This document shows, piece after piece, positions 34,102 through 42,838 of a DNA stretch of 64,000 bases; the stretch's first letter is position 1; each line of letters starts with the position of its first letter. The notes under the pieces were generated by a model. The model made no database searches. It worked only from the letters and a program-made list of their open reading frames with translations, and was not told the DNA's origin. The translations under genes and the position numbers were made by a program. This DNA is from Bacteroidota bacterium (GTDB taxonomy: Bacteria; Bacteroidota; Bacteroidia; Chitinophagales; LD1): contig JAFDYQ010000001.1 of assembly GCA_018267365.1 (NCBI GenBank), positions 248,001 to 312,000 of the forward strand, written 5' to 3'.

Positions 34102-35652
34102 ATGAGTGAGCATCTGAATGATCAGGAGATAGCCCGTCGCGAGAAGCTGAAGGGCCTGATAGAAGCGGGGATAGACCCCTACCCTGCCCCTATGTGGGAG
34201 GTAAACGCGACTGCCAAAGAGATACTGGATGCTGTAGAGAAACACAAAGCTGCGCACCCCGGCGAGGAGGTGCATGAGGTGGAAGGCTACAAGGATATCA
34301 GCATAGCCGGCCGTATCATGAGCATCAATGCCAAGGGCAAGGTGACCTTCATCAAGATACTGGACAATACGACCCGTATACAGCTCTTCATCTCGATAGA
34401 TAATATCTGCCCGGGTGAGGACAAGTCTCTCTATAATAATGTGATCAAAGGACTGCTGGATCTCGGTGACTTTATAGGTGTGAAGGGTGAGGCCTTTGTG
34501 ACCAAGACGGGTGAGACGTCTATCCGTGTGAAGGAATTTAAAGTGCTGGGCAAGGCGCTGCGCCCTATGCCGGTGGTGAAGGAGAAAGATGGCGAGGTGT
34601 TTGACGCCTTTACCGATCCGGAGCTGCGCTGGAGGCAGCGCTATGTGGACCTGGTGGTCAATCCTGATGTAAAGGAGACATTCCTGAAGCGTACGCAGAT
34701 GGTAAAGACGATCCGCGACTTCCTGAATGAGCATGGTGGTGTGGAGGTAGATACGCCGGTGCTGCAGGGGATACCGGGTGGCGCGGCGGCGCGCCCATTC
34801 ATCACCCATCACAATGCGCTGGATACACAGCTCTACCTGCGTATAGCCAATGAGCTATACCTGAAGCGCCTGATAGTAGGTGGTTTTGACTTTGTGTATG
34901 AGTTCAGCCGCAACTTCCGCAATGAGGGTATGAGCCGCAAGCACAATCCGGAGTTTACGATCCTGGAGTTCTACGTGGCATATAAGGACTATATCTGGAT
35001 GATGGACTTTACCGAGCGGATGCTGGAGAAAGTAGCAACGGCTATGCACGGTACTACAGAGCTGACGGTAGGTGAGAATAAGATCAACTTTAAGGCACCA
35101 TTCAAGCGCATCACGATCTATGATGCCATCAAGGAATATACGGGCCATGATGTGAGCACTATGACCGAGGAGCAGATCTACGATGTGTGCAAGTCACTGC
35201 GCCTGGAGGTGGACAAGACGATGGGCAAGGGCAAGCTGATAGACGAACTCTTCAGCGCGAAGTGTGAGAAGAACTTCATACAGCCGACCTTTATCACTGA
35301 CTACCCGGTAGAGATGAGCCCGCTGACCAAGAAGCACCGCAGCAAGCCGGGCCTCGTAGAGCGCTTTGAGCTGATGGTGAACGGACAGGAAATAGGCAAT
35401 GCCTACAGCGAGCTGAACGACCCGCTGGACCAGCGTGCGCGCTTTGAGGAGCAGGTGCGGCTGATGGAGCGCGGCGATGATGAGGCGATGTTCATAGACT
35501 ATGACTTCCTCCGCGCGCTGGAGTATGGTATGCCGCCTACAGCGGGTATCGGTATCGGTATAGACCGTCTGTGCATGCTGATGACCAACCAGCCTACGAT
35601 ACAGGAGGTGCTGTTCTTTCCTCAGATGAGGCCGGAGAATCTGACGTCGTAA
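34102..35652 (+). CDS. lysS: Lysyl-tRNA synthetase (class II)
   Basis: 516 residues. Charges tRNA-Lys with lysine. An N-terminal OB-fold anticodon-binding domain (DISIAGRIMSINAKGKVTFI) is followed by the class II catalytic domain. Motif 2 is EFSRNFRNEGMSRKHNPEFT and motif 3 is GIGIGIDRLCMLMT. LVVNPDVKETFLKRTQMVK and TPVLQGIPGGAAARPFITHHN are lysS signatures. It is of normal length and intact. No tRNA genes are adjacent. Confidence 0.97.
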   Translation: MSEHLNDQEIARREKLKGLIEAGIDPYPAPMWEVNATAKEILDAVEKHKAAHPGEEVHEVEGYKDISIAGRIMSINAKGKVTFIKILDNTTRIQLFISIDNICPGEDKSLYNNVIKGLLDLGDFIGVKGEAFVTKTGETSIRVKEFKVLGKALRPMPVVKEKDGEVFDAFTDPELRWRQRYVDLVVNPDVKETFLKRTQMVKTIRDFLNEHGGVEVDTPVLQGIPGGAAARPFITHHNALDTQLYLRIANELYLKRLIVGGFDFVYEFSRNFRNEGMSRKHNPEFTILEFYVAYKDYIWMMDFTERMLEKVATAMHGTTELTVGENKINFKAPFKRITIYDAIKEYTGHDVSTMTEEQIYDVCKSLRLEVDKTMGKGKLIDELFSAKCEKNFIQPTFITDYPVEMSPLTKKHRSKPGLVERFELMVNGQEIGNAYSELNDPLDQRARFEEQVRLMERGDDEAMFIDYDFLRALEYGMPPTAGIGIGIDRLCMLMTNQPTIQEVLFFPQMRPENLTS

Positions 35653-35741
35653 TCAATGCTTTGCATACGGATAACGCGAATGATAAGGGTTCTTTAGTAT
35701 ACCTATGTCTGGTTCGTGAGGATACGACCTACTGATAGAGA

Positions 35742-35763
35742 GTTCAAGCGTGGACGCTTGAAC
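35742..35763. repeat. Perfect palindrome after lysS
   Basis: GTTCAAGCGT (35742-35751), a GG spacer, ACGCTTGAAC (35754-35763): ten perfect base pairs. No T-tract follows, so it is not a typical terminator. It lies in the 172-nt gap between lysS and the next membrane protein. Confidence 0.65.
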
Positions 35764-35824
35764 TAGCCAGAAAACGAGAATCACGTCGATAGACTTTTCT
35801 ATATTTAAGTCTAAATAGGATATT

Positions 35825-36412
35825 ATGAAAACTCCTACCTGGGCCTATATTGTTGGGATCTTAATGATGCTGCTAGGCGGCTGCAATACATTGAAGAATA
35901 TTCAACTAGTGCTGACTCCAACTATCATGGAGAATCAAAAAGCAATGATGAAAAGCTTTACATCTACAGCATCTGCAAAAGCGGATACTGTAAGGGAAAG
36001 CCACGGTGATTCCAGTGTCATCGTCATACAAAAAACTCAATCTCCCTTTGCCAATAAAGAGATGAGCCAGACTATGGAAAAGATCTTTTTTATGTCTGAC
36101 TTCCAAAAGAAATGGGTGGTAAGGCTTGGGTGCATTGGCTTTATTCCAGCACTGATATACATATTGGCTGGTTTGTTTTTTGTAATGCGAAAATGGTTTG
36201 CAGTCAAGGTAGCTTATCTGGCTTTAGTGTTAGCTACCTGCTTCAGTATTGCCAGAACGCTGATATTATCCCATGATGCCTCGACCGGGTTTCTGGCCAT
36301 GAGCGCAGGATTTGGTACGCTATTCGGTATCATGATCGATGTAATTTTATTGATCGTAATAATTGCATCTGACAAGTCCGCCTATAGAAAGGCAGAAGTA
36401 TCTACATACTGA
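35825..36412 (+). CDS. Four-TM membrane protein, unassigned
   Basis: 195 residues, not recognised. A hydrophobic N-terminal helix (WAYIVGILMMLLGG) precedes a 90-residue charged extracytoplasmic region, followed by three transmembrane segments (LGCIGFIPALIYILAGLFFVM, VAYLALVLATCFSIARTL, GTLFGIMIDVILLIVIIA). Local composition is more AT-rich than lysS. No partner genes. It ends against a bidirectional terminator shared with the DUF4476 gene. Confidence 0.6.
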   Translation: MKTPTWAYIVGILMMLLGGCNTLKNIQLVLTPTIMENQKAMMKSFTSTASAKADTVRESHGDSSVIVIQKTQSPFANKEMSQTMEKIFFMSDFQKKWVVRLGCIGFIPALIYILAGLFFVMRKWFAVKVAYLALVLATCFSIARTLILSHDASTGFLAMSAGFGTLFGIMIDVILLIVIIASDKSAYRKAEVSTY

Positions 36413-36431
36413 ATCCATATCATAACAAATG

Positions 36432-36461
36432 AAAAGCCCGAAGTTTTCACTCCGGGCTTTT
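36432..36461. terminator. Bidirectional terminator
   Basis: AAAAGCCCG (36432-36440) pairs with CGGGCTTTT (36453-36461). It is T-rich on both 3' sides, between convergent genes. Confidence 0.85.
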
Positions 36462-36481
36462 ATATTTCTGTATACTAATGC

Positions 36482-37408
36482 TTACTGTGCAGTGAAAGTG
36501 CTCAGCTCATCGCGGCTGGCGTCGAACTCAAACACATCATTTATCTTGAAGTAGTTGTTCTTGTCATAGCAGTACTTGTAGGCAAACTTGGCGAAATCCA
36601 GCTTTGATGCCTCAAAGGTGAAGAGCCGGCAGATTGATCTGATCTGATCCGCATACATACAGTTGTTAGAAATGATAGACTTGGCTGATTTCAGTTTAGT
36701 CTCTTCAAAAGTAGCTTTCTCTATGGAAGCCTTGGCAGAAGCATAGTCTGCTGATGTCATAGCATAAGCACATGGACCGGCTGCCGCAGGTGGCGGAGGC
36801 GGAGGAGTAGAGCCGGTAGTGGTAGTAGTGGTGTATGTGGTAGTAGTGGTAGTCTGCTGGGTACTGAGGTTAGGATCATTGATATGCACATTCATATTGA
36901 CGCCCATGCCGCCCATATTGACACCTACATTAGCGGCATTGGTGCCGGTGGTAGTGGTGGTGGTTTCTGTCACAGTAGTCTGTACTACCGGTATGGTAGT
37001 GCCATAGTTATATACTACTACATCGGGAGGTATGACTGGTGTAGCGGTGACCACTACCGGAGTAGCAGAGAAATAGCGGAGTACCTGCTTACCATTCTTG
37101 TCCGTTTTAATTTTGTATGTCACATCCATAGACTGGGTCTGATTGCCGGGATCTGTGACAGGCAGGTAGTTTTTGCTGACCTCTCCGAGCGCCTTGTCAT
37201 CGAAAAGAATCTTGCAGTTATAATACGGTTGCGTTAGATTCTGCAGGCGTATATTGGTCTCCGGCTTGTCATTCATCCGGGTGCCATTCAGAATGAGATA
37301 GAACTTGTGTCCGTCTTCGGAGAAAATAGTGAGTGTAGAGTTGATCAGCTGCGCCATAGATGCAGTATAGATCAGCACACAGCTCATGAGGAGTGTAAGC
37401 TTCTTCAT
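36482..37408 (-). CDS. Secreted DUF4476 protein with threonine-rich linker
   Basis: 308 residues with a signal peptide (LLMSCVLIYTASMAQ). An N-terminal beta-domain (about 20-115) is followed by a low-complexity linker with threonine tracts and a PPPPPP run, ending in the C-terminal DUF4476 domain (about 215-305: YAMTSADYASAKASI, then LFTFEASKLDFAKFAYKYC). This domain occurs at the end of many Bacteroidota secreted proteins; its function is unknown. The linker repeats are encoded by GGTAGT-rich DNA, which can slip. It converges with the four-TM gene. Confidence 0.85.
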   Translation of the reverse strand: MKKLTLLMSCVLIYTASMAQLINSTLTIFSEDGHKFYLILNGTRMNDKPETNIRLQNLTQPYYNCKILFDDKALGEVSKNYLPVTDPGNQTQSMDVTYKIKTDKNGKQVLRYFSATPVVVTATPVIPPDVVVYNYGTTIPVVQTTVTETTTTTTGTNAANVGVNMGGMGVNMNVHINDPNLSTQQTTTTTTYTTTTTTGSTPPPPPPAAAGPCAYAMTSADYASAKASIEKATFEETKLKSAKSIISNNCMYADQIRSICRLFTFEASKLDFAKFAYKYCYDKNNYFKINDVFEFDASRDELSTFTAQ

Positions 37409-37512
37409 TTTGTGGGTATTTTAAGTAATTGAATTGGTTATATCCCGAGGGAGATAACAATCGTACCAAATATAAAAAGTAATGGCAGCTTTTACTTTTT
37501 TTGGCTTACACC

Positions 37513-37800
37513 CTATTTCTTACCTATATAAGATTTGATAGCATGGACATAATCTTCAAAAGCTTTGATCCCGGCTTTTGTGATCCGGCAGGTGGTCTGG
37601 GGGTAGTTGCCCTTGAAGGATTTCTCTATCGTAATGTACCCCCCCTCGGCCAGCTTATTGAGCTGTACGCTCAGATTGCCGGCGGTGGCGCCGGTCTTTT
37701 CCCTGAGAAATGTAAAGTCAGCCTCCTGCACACTGATCAGCAGTGACATCACAGCGAGCCGCAGCTCAGAGTGCAGGAGGGGATCGAGGGGTTTAAACAT
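37513..37800 (-). CDS. Winged-helix transcriptional regulator (HTH_34 type)
   Basis: 95 residues from the ATG at 37800, overlapping the upstream membrane-protein gene by 8 nt, so the two are translationally coupled. LDPLLHSELRLAVMSLLISVQEADFTFLREKTGATAGNLSVQLNKLAEGGYITIEKSF is a winged helix of the PF13601 type. Such short regulators often form a unit with an integral membrane partner. A palindrome lies in the shared promoter (see 38413-38444) and is a plausible autoregulatory operator. The ligand is unknown. Confidence 0.8.
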   Translation of the reverse strand: MFKPLDPLLHSELRLAVMSLLISVQEADFTFLREKTGATAGNLSVQLNKLAEGGYITIEKSFKGNYPQTTCRITKAGIKAFEDYVHAIKSYIGKK

Positions 37801-38383
37801 CCGACTGAGATTTGTATAGCCGGCGCAAGATAATACCGGGTATGATATATCCAAGAAGCACACCGAGCGCCTCCAGCAGGAGCTGGTCTACCGGCTGCAC
37901 CCAGAGGCAGGCTATGGTCAGCGCAAAAAAGACAATACCACCTGCTATCATGGGCCGGAAACGCAGCATAAGGCCGGAGGCGAAAGTGACGAGGCCAGTG
38001 ATAGTAAGTATATAAGGGATAGGCGAAATCTGGGCTGTGCCACTCATAAAAAGCACCAGGAATAAGGCTGCGCCATAGGACCACCAGAGGTATTTGATAT
38101 TGGTGTCTACTACAGTGCGTACACCGCTATTTTTCCTGAACTTTCGCTCATATAAAATCCCCAGCGGAACGCCGACGACAGGCATAAAGAGCCACGGAAG
38201 TCCTGCTATACTGGTGTACCCGGCCAGAAATAGAAAATAGTTTAGCAGGCAGCAGATGATCACGATCACTCCCCAGAGTATAAGGTGAAATCCGTCATCC
38301 GCTACCTTATTGCGGGCAGTATTGATCATAGATTGTATGAGCTCCAGGCTCTCCTCGTGGGTCATTGGTTTTTCTTGTGTCAT
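37793..38383 (-). CDS. Six-TM membrane protein paired with a winged-helix regulator
   Basis: 196 residues from the ATG at 38383. N-terminal soluble part EKPMTHEESLELIQSMINTARNKVADDG, then about six hydrophobic segments (FHLILWGVIVIICCLLNYFLF, LPWLFMPVVGVPLGILY, YGAALFLVLFMS, IPYILTITGLVTFASGLML, GGIVFFALTIACLWV, LLLEALGVLLGYIIPGIIL). The ESLELIQSMI-type start is common in the DUF that accompanies winged-helix regulators in this phylum. It may sense or transport; no family function is known. Confidence 0.7.
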   Translation of the reverse strand: MTQEKPMTHEESLELIQSMINTARNKVADDGFHLILWGVIVIICCLLNYFLFLAGYTSIAGLPWLFMPVVGVPLGILYERKFRKNSGVRTVVDTNIKYLWWSYGAALFLVLFMSGTAQISPIPYILTITGLVTFASGLMLRFRPMIAGGIVFFALTIACLWVQPVDQLLLEALGVLLGYIIPGIILRRLYKSQSDV

Positions 38384-38412
38384 GATAGTTGGTTTTAGTT
38401 TGAATAGTAACG

Positions 38413-38444
38413 CAAACATAAACTAGTTTACATTATAAACCAAA
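38413..38444 (-). promoter_or_regulatory. Promoter with palindromic operator candidate
   Basis: Minus strand: TTTG at 38444-38441, a 20-nt spacer, then TATGTTTG at 38420-38413, exact consensus. Overlapping the box, TAAACTAGTTTA (38419-38430) is a perfect 12-bp palindrome, and GTTTA/TAAAC (38426-38440) adds a second inverted pair. The regulator encoded in the same operon is the natural candidate to bind it. Confidence 0.65.
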
Positions 38445-38452
38445 TTTGAATT

Positions 38453-38480
38453 AAAAAATCCTTAGGCATATCCTAAAGAT
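38453..38480 (-). terminator. Terminator of the acyl-CoA dehydrogenase gene
   Basis: Minus strand: ATCTTTAGG (38480-38472) pairs with CCTAAGGAT (38466-38458) allowing one wobble pair, followed by six T residues (38458-38453). It ends just upstream of the next promoter. Confidence 0.7.
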
Positions 38481-38500
38481 CTTTTAATATCCTATGCGGA

Positions 38501-39640
38501 TCAAGCCAATACGCTGCGGGATATCACGATACGCTGCACCTCTGAGGTGCCCTCATATATCTGTGTGATCTTGGCATCGCGCATGAGGCGCTCTACATGG
38601 TATTCCTTCACATAGCCGTAGCCGCCGTGTATCTGTACTGCCTCTACGGTGGTTTTCATAGCCACCTCTGATGCAAATACCTTGGCCATAGAGCTGGCGA
38701 TGTCATAGTTCTCACCTGCATCCTTCAATGCTGCGGCTTTATATACCAGCAGCCTGGCTGCCTCTATTTCTGTAGCCATATCGGCCAGTTTGAAAGCAAC
38801 TGCCTGGTGGTTGATGATCTCCTTGCCGAAGGCAGAACGCTGCTTGGCGTAAGCCGCGGCCAGCTCGTAAGCACCGGCAGCGATACCCAGTGCCTGCGCG
38901 GCGATACCGATACGGCCACCCGCCAGCGTCTTCATGGCAAACTTGAAACCGAAGCCATCCTCACCAATGCGGTTTTCCTTAGGGACTTTCACATCATTGA
39001 AGAGGAGCGTATGTGTATCTGAGGAACGGATACCGAGCTTGTCTTCCTTCTTGCCTACTACAAATCCGGGCATACCTTTCTCTACGATCAGAACATTGAT
39101 GCCGCGGGAACCCTTAGATGGATCTGTGTGTGCGATCACGAGGTAGACTGATGCACAGCCGCCGTTTGTGATCCAGTTTTTGGTGCCATTCAGGATGTAG
39201 TGGTCGCCCATGTCTACTGCGGTGGTGCGCTGGTGGGTAGCATCGCTACCGGCCTCTGGCTCAGACAGGCAGAAAGCTCCTATCTTTTCACCCTTGGCCA
39301 GCGGCTCGAGGTATTTCTTTTTTTGCTCCTCTGTGCCAAACTTTTCCAGGCCCCAGCATACGAGGGAGTTATTGACCGACATGAGTACAGAGGATGAGTT
39401 ATCTATTTTAGATATTTCCTCCAGGGCTATCACATAGCTGAGGGTATCGAGGCCTGCGCCACCGTACTTAGGGTCTACCATCATACCGAGGAAGCCCAGC
39501 TCTGCCATACCCCTCACCTGCTCTGCCGGCCAGGTCTGCTCAGAGTCACGCTCTATCACACCCGGTTTACATACATTCTGTGCAAAGTCGCTGGCGGCCT
39601 TGCGTATCATCTTATGCTCTTCTGACAGAGAGAAATCCAT
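38501..39640 (-). CDS. Acyl-CoA dehydrogenase (short-chain/butyryl type)
   Basis: 379 residues, normal length. FAD-dependent first step of beta-oxidation, making enoyl-CoA and passing electrons to ETF. The catalytic base is Glu363 in QIYEGTSEVQR, the position used by short- and medium-chain enzymes. FCLSEPEAGSDA and NWITNGGCASVYLVIAHTD are the two conserved FAD/substrate signatures. It lies near a CoA-transferase and an isobutyryl-CoA mutase in this window, but not in an operon with them. A perfect -7 box, TATTTTTG (39678-39671), and TATATTCG nearer the ATG compete as promoters. Confidence 0.93.
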   Translation of the reverse strand: MDFSLSEEHKMIRKAASDFAQNVCKPGVIERDSEQTWPAEQVRGMAELGFLGMMVDPKYGGAGLDTLSYVIALEEISKIDNSSSVLMSVNNSLVCWGLEKFGTEEQKKKYLEPLAKGEKIGAFCLSEPEAGSDATHQRTTAVDMGDHYILNGTKNWITNGGCASVYLVIAHTDPSKGSRGINVLIVEKGMPGFVVGKKEDKLGIRSSDTHTLLFNDVKVPKENRIGEDGFGFKFAMKTLAGGRIGIAAQALGIAAGAYELAAAYAKQRSAFGKEIINHQAVAFKLADMATEIEAARLLVYKAAALKDAGENYDIASSMAKVFASEVAMKTTVEAVQIHGGYGYVKEYHVERLMRDAKITQIYEGTSEVQRIVISRSVLA

Positions 39641-39767
39641 ATCGTAAAAAATTTAGTGTGGCGAATATAGCAAAAATAGACTGCGCGGGAGTCGTCCGGG
39701 CGGCCTACTTCACCTCATTGCTTGAAGTCTCATGGACCTGCTGCCACCAGCGTGACCACCTATCTGC

Positions 39768-39811
39768 CTTCAGGTTCCTTCCTCCCCAGAAGGAGAGAAA
39801 AGAACCTGAAG
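39768..39811. repeat. Long imperfect palindrome between two genes
   Basis: CTTCAGGTTC (39768-39777) pairs with GAACCTGAAG (39802-39811), and inner TTCC/GGAA segments extend the stem. It lies after the T9SS hydrolase gene, without a T-tract, and resembles the hairpins of the array at 29274. It could be a stem for RNA end protection or a REP-like unit. Confidence 0.55.
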
Positions 39812-39875
39812 TCTGCAAATCAGTTTTATATGCCCGTGTATGGTAAGAGAAGGAAACAGTCCTCTACGAGGCGGC

Positions 39876-41312
39876 CTACTTCTGTATAGTGATGCGGCTC
39901 ACTTTATTGAGGCCGTTCTCGTCAGTGACGCGGATCATATAGACACCGGTGGTGAGGGCATCTGTGGTGATCGTATTGACACCGGTATTAAGCGTGCTGG
40001 TAGATACCAGGCGGCCCATAGCATCATAGATAGATGCGGATGCAAACTCACCTGCGCGGTACAACTCTATAGTGAAGCGGTCGTGCGCAGGGCTAGGGTA
40101 GACTGACACGATGGCTGCATTGTCAACATCAGCTATGCCGGTAGAGCAATCTATCCTTCTATATCTATCAAAGAAGAATTTGGCATTTAGAATAGAATAT
40201 TGTGCGCAGGGTACGTGATCCAGGTCAGGATTGACATCCATAGTGTCGCAGTCTGCGCAGCCGTTTTGCCTCATTTTATTGATCGCTACGCAGGAATTCT
40301 GATAGGGTACATAGGTATCACCTTTGCAGAAAAATATCCTGGTAGGTGCTCGTGGTGCCCAGTCGTAGTCATCGTTATCCCGCAGGGCTACGCGCATGGC
40401 GGAGTTTGGATTATTGACAAAGGTGTCCAGCTCGGCACGGGTGAATACACGCTTAGGGATATTGGGCATGGCATTATTCAGGTCATTGGTACCATGTGTG
40501 CCATCCAGCAGTAGTGGCAAGATAGAATCATACGGATGTACAAAGGCCTGAGAGAAAGAATCGCAGAGGTGGTAGATAGGATTCCAGGATACGACGAGGA
40601 AAGCCAGATAGGCCGGCTGAGAGTAGGGCGTATCGGTCAGCATCCTATTGATCATGACACCTGACATATCATAGGCCCCTGACATAGGCACGGCGGCGGT
40701 GACGGTCATCTCGCCCTGCAGCTGCTGCTCTATAGCCCTGTGTGTGGCCATGCAGGCGTGGCCGCCCTCAGAGTAGCCCATGAGGAAGAGCTGGCCGTTT
40801 TGGCGGATGCCTGCGGAGTCGCAAAACTCGCGTGCAGATCGCAGCATATCTATAGAGGCGCTGGCTTCTGTCTGCGCGTGCTGATAAGGATGTATGCCGG
40901 GACCATCTCCCAGTCCCAGGTAGTCGGGCTCGACTACTATGTACCCGACTGATGCCATTACCATCCCGATCATCGGCTCCTGGCCATTGAGATAGGATGG
41001 TGCATCATGCTTGGCTGTGACCGTGCCATGCTCATAGGCTGCGAGAGGAAAGCGGCAAGTAGTATTGTGAGGCACAGCCAGCATACCGGAGGCAGTGATA
41101 GCCGTACTATCATAGTTGACTGTATTGTATATGATCCTGTATACATCGATATCATAGGCAGTGCCCAGCACTGCAGGTATACCATTGGCACTGAGTATAG
41201 AGTCCAGTTGCACTTTAGTATATGAACGAAGGAAGATCCGATTGACGATTCTCTGAGAATAGACGGAGGAAAAAGCGATCAGGAGAAAAACCGAAAGTAT
41301 GATCTTTTTCAT
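39876..41312 (-). CDS. Secreted alpha/beta hydrolase with T9SS type A sorting domain
   Basis: 478 residues. Signal peptide KKIILSVFLLIAFSSVYSQ. Residues about 60-395 form an alpha/beta hydrolase with the nucleophile elbow GYSEGG (Ser) and DYLGLGDGPGIHPYQHAQ before it. HVPCAQ near 370 may supply the histidine. The last 75 residues (VYPSPAHDRFTIEL to the terminal SRITIQK) are a type A (Por_Secre_tail) C-terminal domain, so the enzyme should be exported by the type IX system and fixed at or released from the surface. Lipase or esterase substrates are likely but not established. Confidence 0.88.
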   Translation of the reverse strand: MKKIILSVFLLIAFSSVYSQRIVNRIFLRSYTKVQLDSILSANGIPAVLGTAYDIDVYRIIYNTVNYDSTAITASGMLAVPHNTTCRFPLAAYEHGTVTAKHDAPSYLNGQEPMIGMVMASVGYIVVEPDYLGLGDGPGIHPYQHAQTEASASIDMLRSAREFCDSAGIRQNGQLFLMGYSEGGHACMATHRAIEQQLQGEMTVTAAVPMSGAYDMSGVMINRMLTDTPYSQPAYLAFLVVSWNPIYHLCDSFSQAFVHPYDSILPLLLDGTHGTNDLNNAMPNIPKRVFTRAELDTFVNNPNSAMRVALRDNDDYDWAPRAPTRIFFCKGDTYVPYQNSCVAINKMRQNGCADCDTMDVNPDLDHVPCAQYSILNAKFFFDRYRRIDCSTGIADVDNAAIVSVYPSPAHDRFTIELYRAGEFASASIYDAMGRLVSTSTLNTGVNTITTDALTTGVYMIRVTDENGLNKVSRITIQK

Positions 41313-41397
41313 GGCAGATTTTTATGGACAGTTGATTTGCAGCCTTAATAATACTGGATTTTAAGGGAATGTTACGTTAAAAAGGCCCCTCGGAATG

Positions 41398-42195
41398 CTA
41401 TTTAGCTATTTGCCTCTGACGGAGAGCCTCATAGAGCAAAACGGCGGCACTCACGGAGACATTGAGCGAATCTATACGGCCCCGCATAGGTATCTTGATG
41501 TGCTGTGAGGCGGCCTGCATCCAGAGTGGCGAGAGGCCTGAGGCTTCATCTCCTACTACGATAGCTGTGGCGGCGGTGAAGTCTTTTTGATAGTGCGCCT
41601 CAGTGGCTGTCAGCTCTGCTGCATACGAAGTAATGTGCCGCTCTGCGAGAAATGCGATCACATCTTCCGATGAGGCAACGGCTATCTGATTGGTAAAGAC
41701 AGTCCCGACACTGGAGCGGATGGCATTGGGGTTATAAACATCCGTTTTAGTATCGCATACGATCACCGCATCTACGCCAGCCGCATCGCAGGTGCGGAGC
41801 ATCGCGCCAAGATTGCCCGGTTTCTCTACTCCTTCTATCACCAGAATAAGAGGATCAGCCGGTAGCCTCAGATCTTCGAGCGTATGGGTACGTGGCCTGG
41901 CCAGCGCTATGACGCCCTCCGTAGTGCCCCTGTAGGCCACAGATCCATACACCTCTGCGGTGATCTGAAAGATCTCGGTACCATCCAGCTTACACTTAGC
42001 GAGATTATATTCCTCTGTTTCTTTTAGCAGCTCCTCACAAACATATAGCTGGTATATCTCGTATCCAGCCTCATCTGCCAGGCAAAGCTCCCTCATGCCC
42101 TCCAATGGGAATACACCCTGCTCTCTACGCTCAGCGGCTTTGTCGAGCTTTTTGAGCACTTTGATACGGGGATTTTGAGGACTGGTGATGAGCAT
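41398..42195 (-). CDS. TrmH/SpoU-family RNA 2'-O-ribose methyltransferase
   Basis: 265 residues from the ATG at 42195; an earlier ATG at 42327 would add a 44-residue non-conserved tail and overlap nadD, so it is rejected. The N-terminal RNA-binding part precedes the knotted SPOUT domain with motif 1 KPGNLGAMLRTCDAAG, motif 2 IVVGDEASGLSP and motif 3 IPMRGRIDSLNVSVSAAVLLYE. It methylates a ribose in rRNA or tRNA; the exact target (RlmB-like or TrmH-like) cannot be told. It is divergent from nadD. Confidence 0.9.
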   Translation of the reverse strand: MLITSPQNPRIKVLKKLDKAAERREQGVFPLEGMRELCLADEAGYEIYQLYVCEELLKETEEYNLAKCKLDGTEIFQITAEVYGSVAYRGTTEGVIALARPRTHTLEDLRLPADPLILVIEGVEKPGNLGAMLRTCDAAGVDAVIVCDTKTDVYNPNAIRSSVGTVFTNQIAVASSEDVIAFLAERHITSYAAELTATEAHYQKDFTAATAIVVGDEASGLSPLWMQAASQHIKIPMRGRIDSLNVSVSAAVLLYEALRQRQIAK

Positions 42196-42262
42196 GACCG
42201 AAACAGATAAAGTTGAAAATTGAAAATTATAATTGAATTTAGTAGCAGATAAACGTCTGATA

Positions 42263-42838
42263 GTGAAAATAGGCCTCTTTTTCGGTTCCTTCAATCCGGT
42301 ACACACCGGCCACCTGATCATAGCCAACTATATCCGCGAAACAACTGAACTGGATAAAATATGGCTGGTGGTCTCGCCACAAAATCCATTCAAAGAAAAA
42401 CAGAGCCTGCTGAATGAATATGACCGGCTGCACCTGCTGCGACTGGCTATAGAGGGCAATGATGGCCTGCTGGCATCAGATATCGAGTTTAAACTGCCTA
42501 AGCCATCCTACACCATAGATACGCTGACGCACCTGAAGGAGAAGTACCCGGCGTATGCGTTTAGCCTGATCATGGGGGGCGATAATCTGGCCTCGCTGCA
42601 CAAGTGGAAGAACTACGAGCTGATACTCAATCACCACGACATCTACGTGTATAAGAGACCTGCTGCGGGAGAAAATCCATTTTCAGACCGGTCATCGGTA
42701 CACCTGCTCGATGTACCGATGCTGGACATCTCGGCGACCTTTATCCGCGAACACATTCAGAAAGGTCACTCCATGCAGTACTTCCTGCCCGACAAAGTAT
42801 GGGAATACATCCGTGACTATAACCTCTATAAATCCTGA
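42263..42838 (+). CDS. nadD: Nicotinate-nucleotide adenylyltransferase
   Basis: 191 residues from a GTG at 42263. Converts nicotinate mononucleotide and ATP to deamido-NAD in NAD synthesis. The nucleotidylyltransferase motif is FFGSFNPVHTGHL near the N-terminus, and ISATFIREHI is the C-terminal SxTxIR motif. A TTG at 42233 is in frame but gives an unusual extension, so the GTG is preferred. Its stop overlaps the next gene (TGATG), coupling it to the LTA-synthase-like protein. Confidence 0.93.
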   Translation: MKIGLFFGSFNPVHTGHLIIANYIRETTELDKIWLVVSPQNPFKEKQSLLNEYDRLHLLRLAIEGNDGLLASDIEFKLPKPSYTIDTLTHLKEKYPAYAFSLIMGGDNLASLHKWKNYELILNHHDIYVYKRPAAGENPFSDRSSVHLLDVPMLDISATFIREHIQKGHSMQYFLPDKVWEYIRDYNLYKS

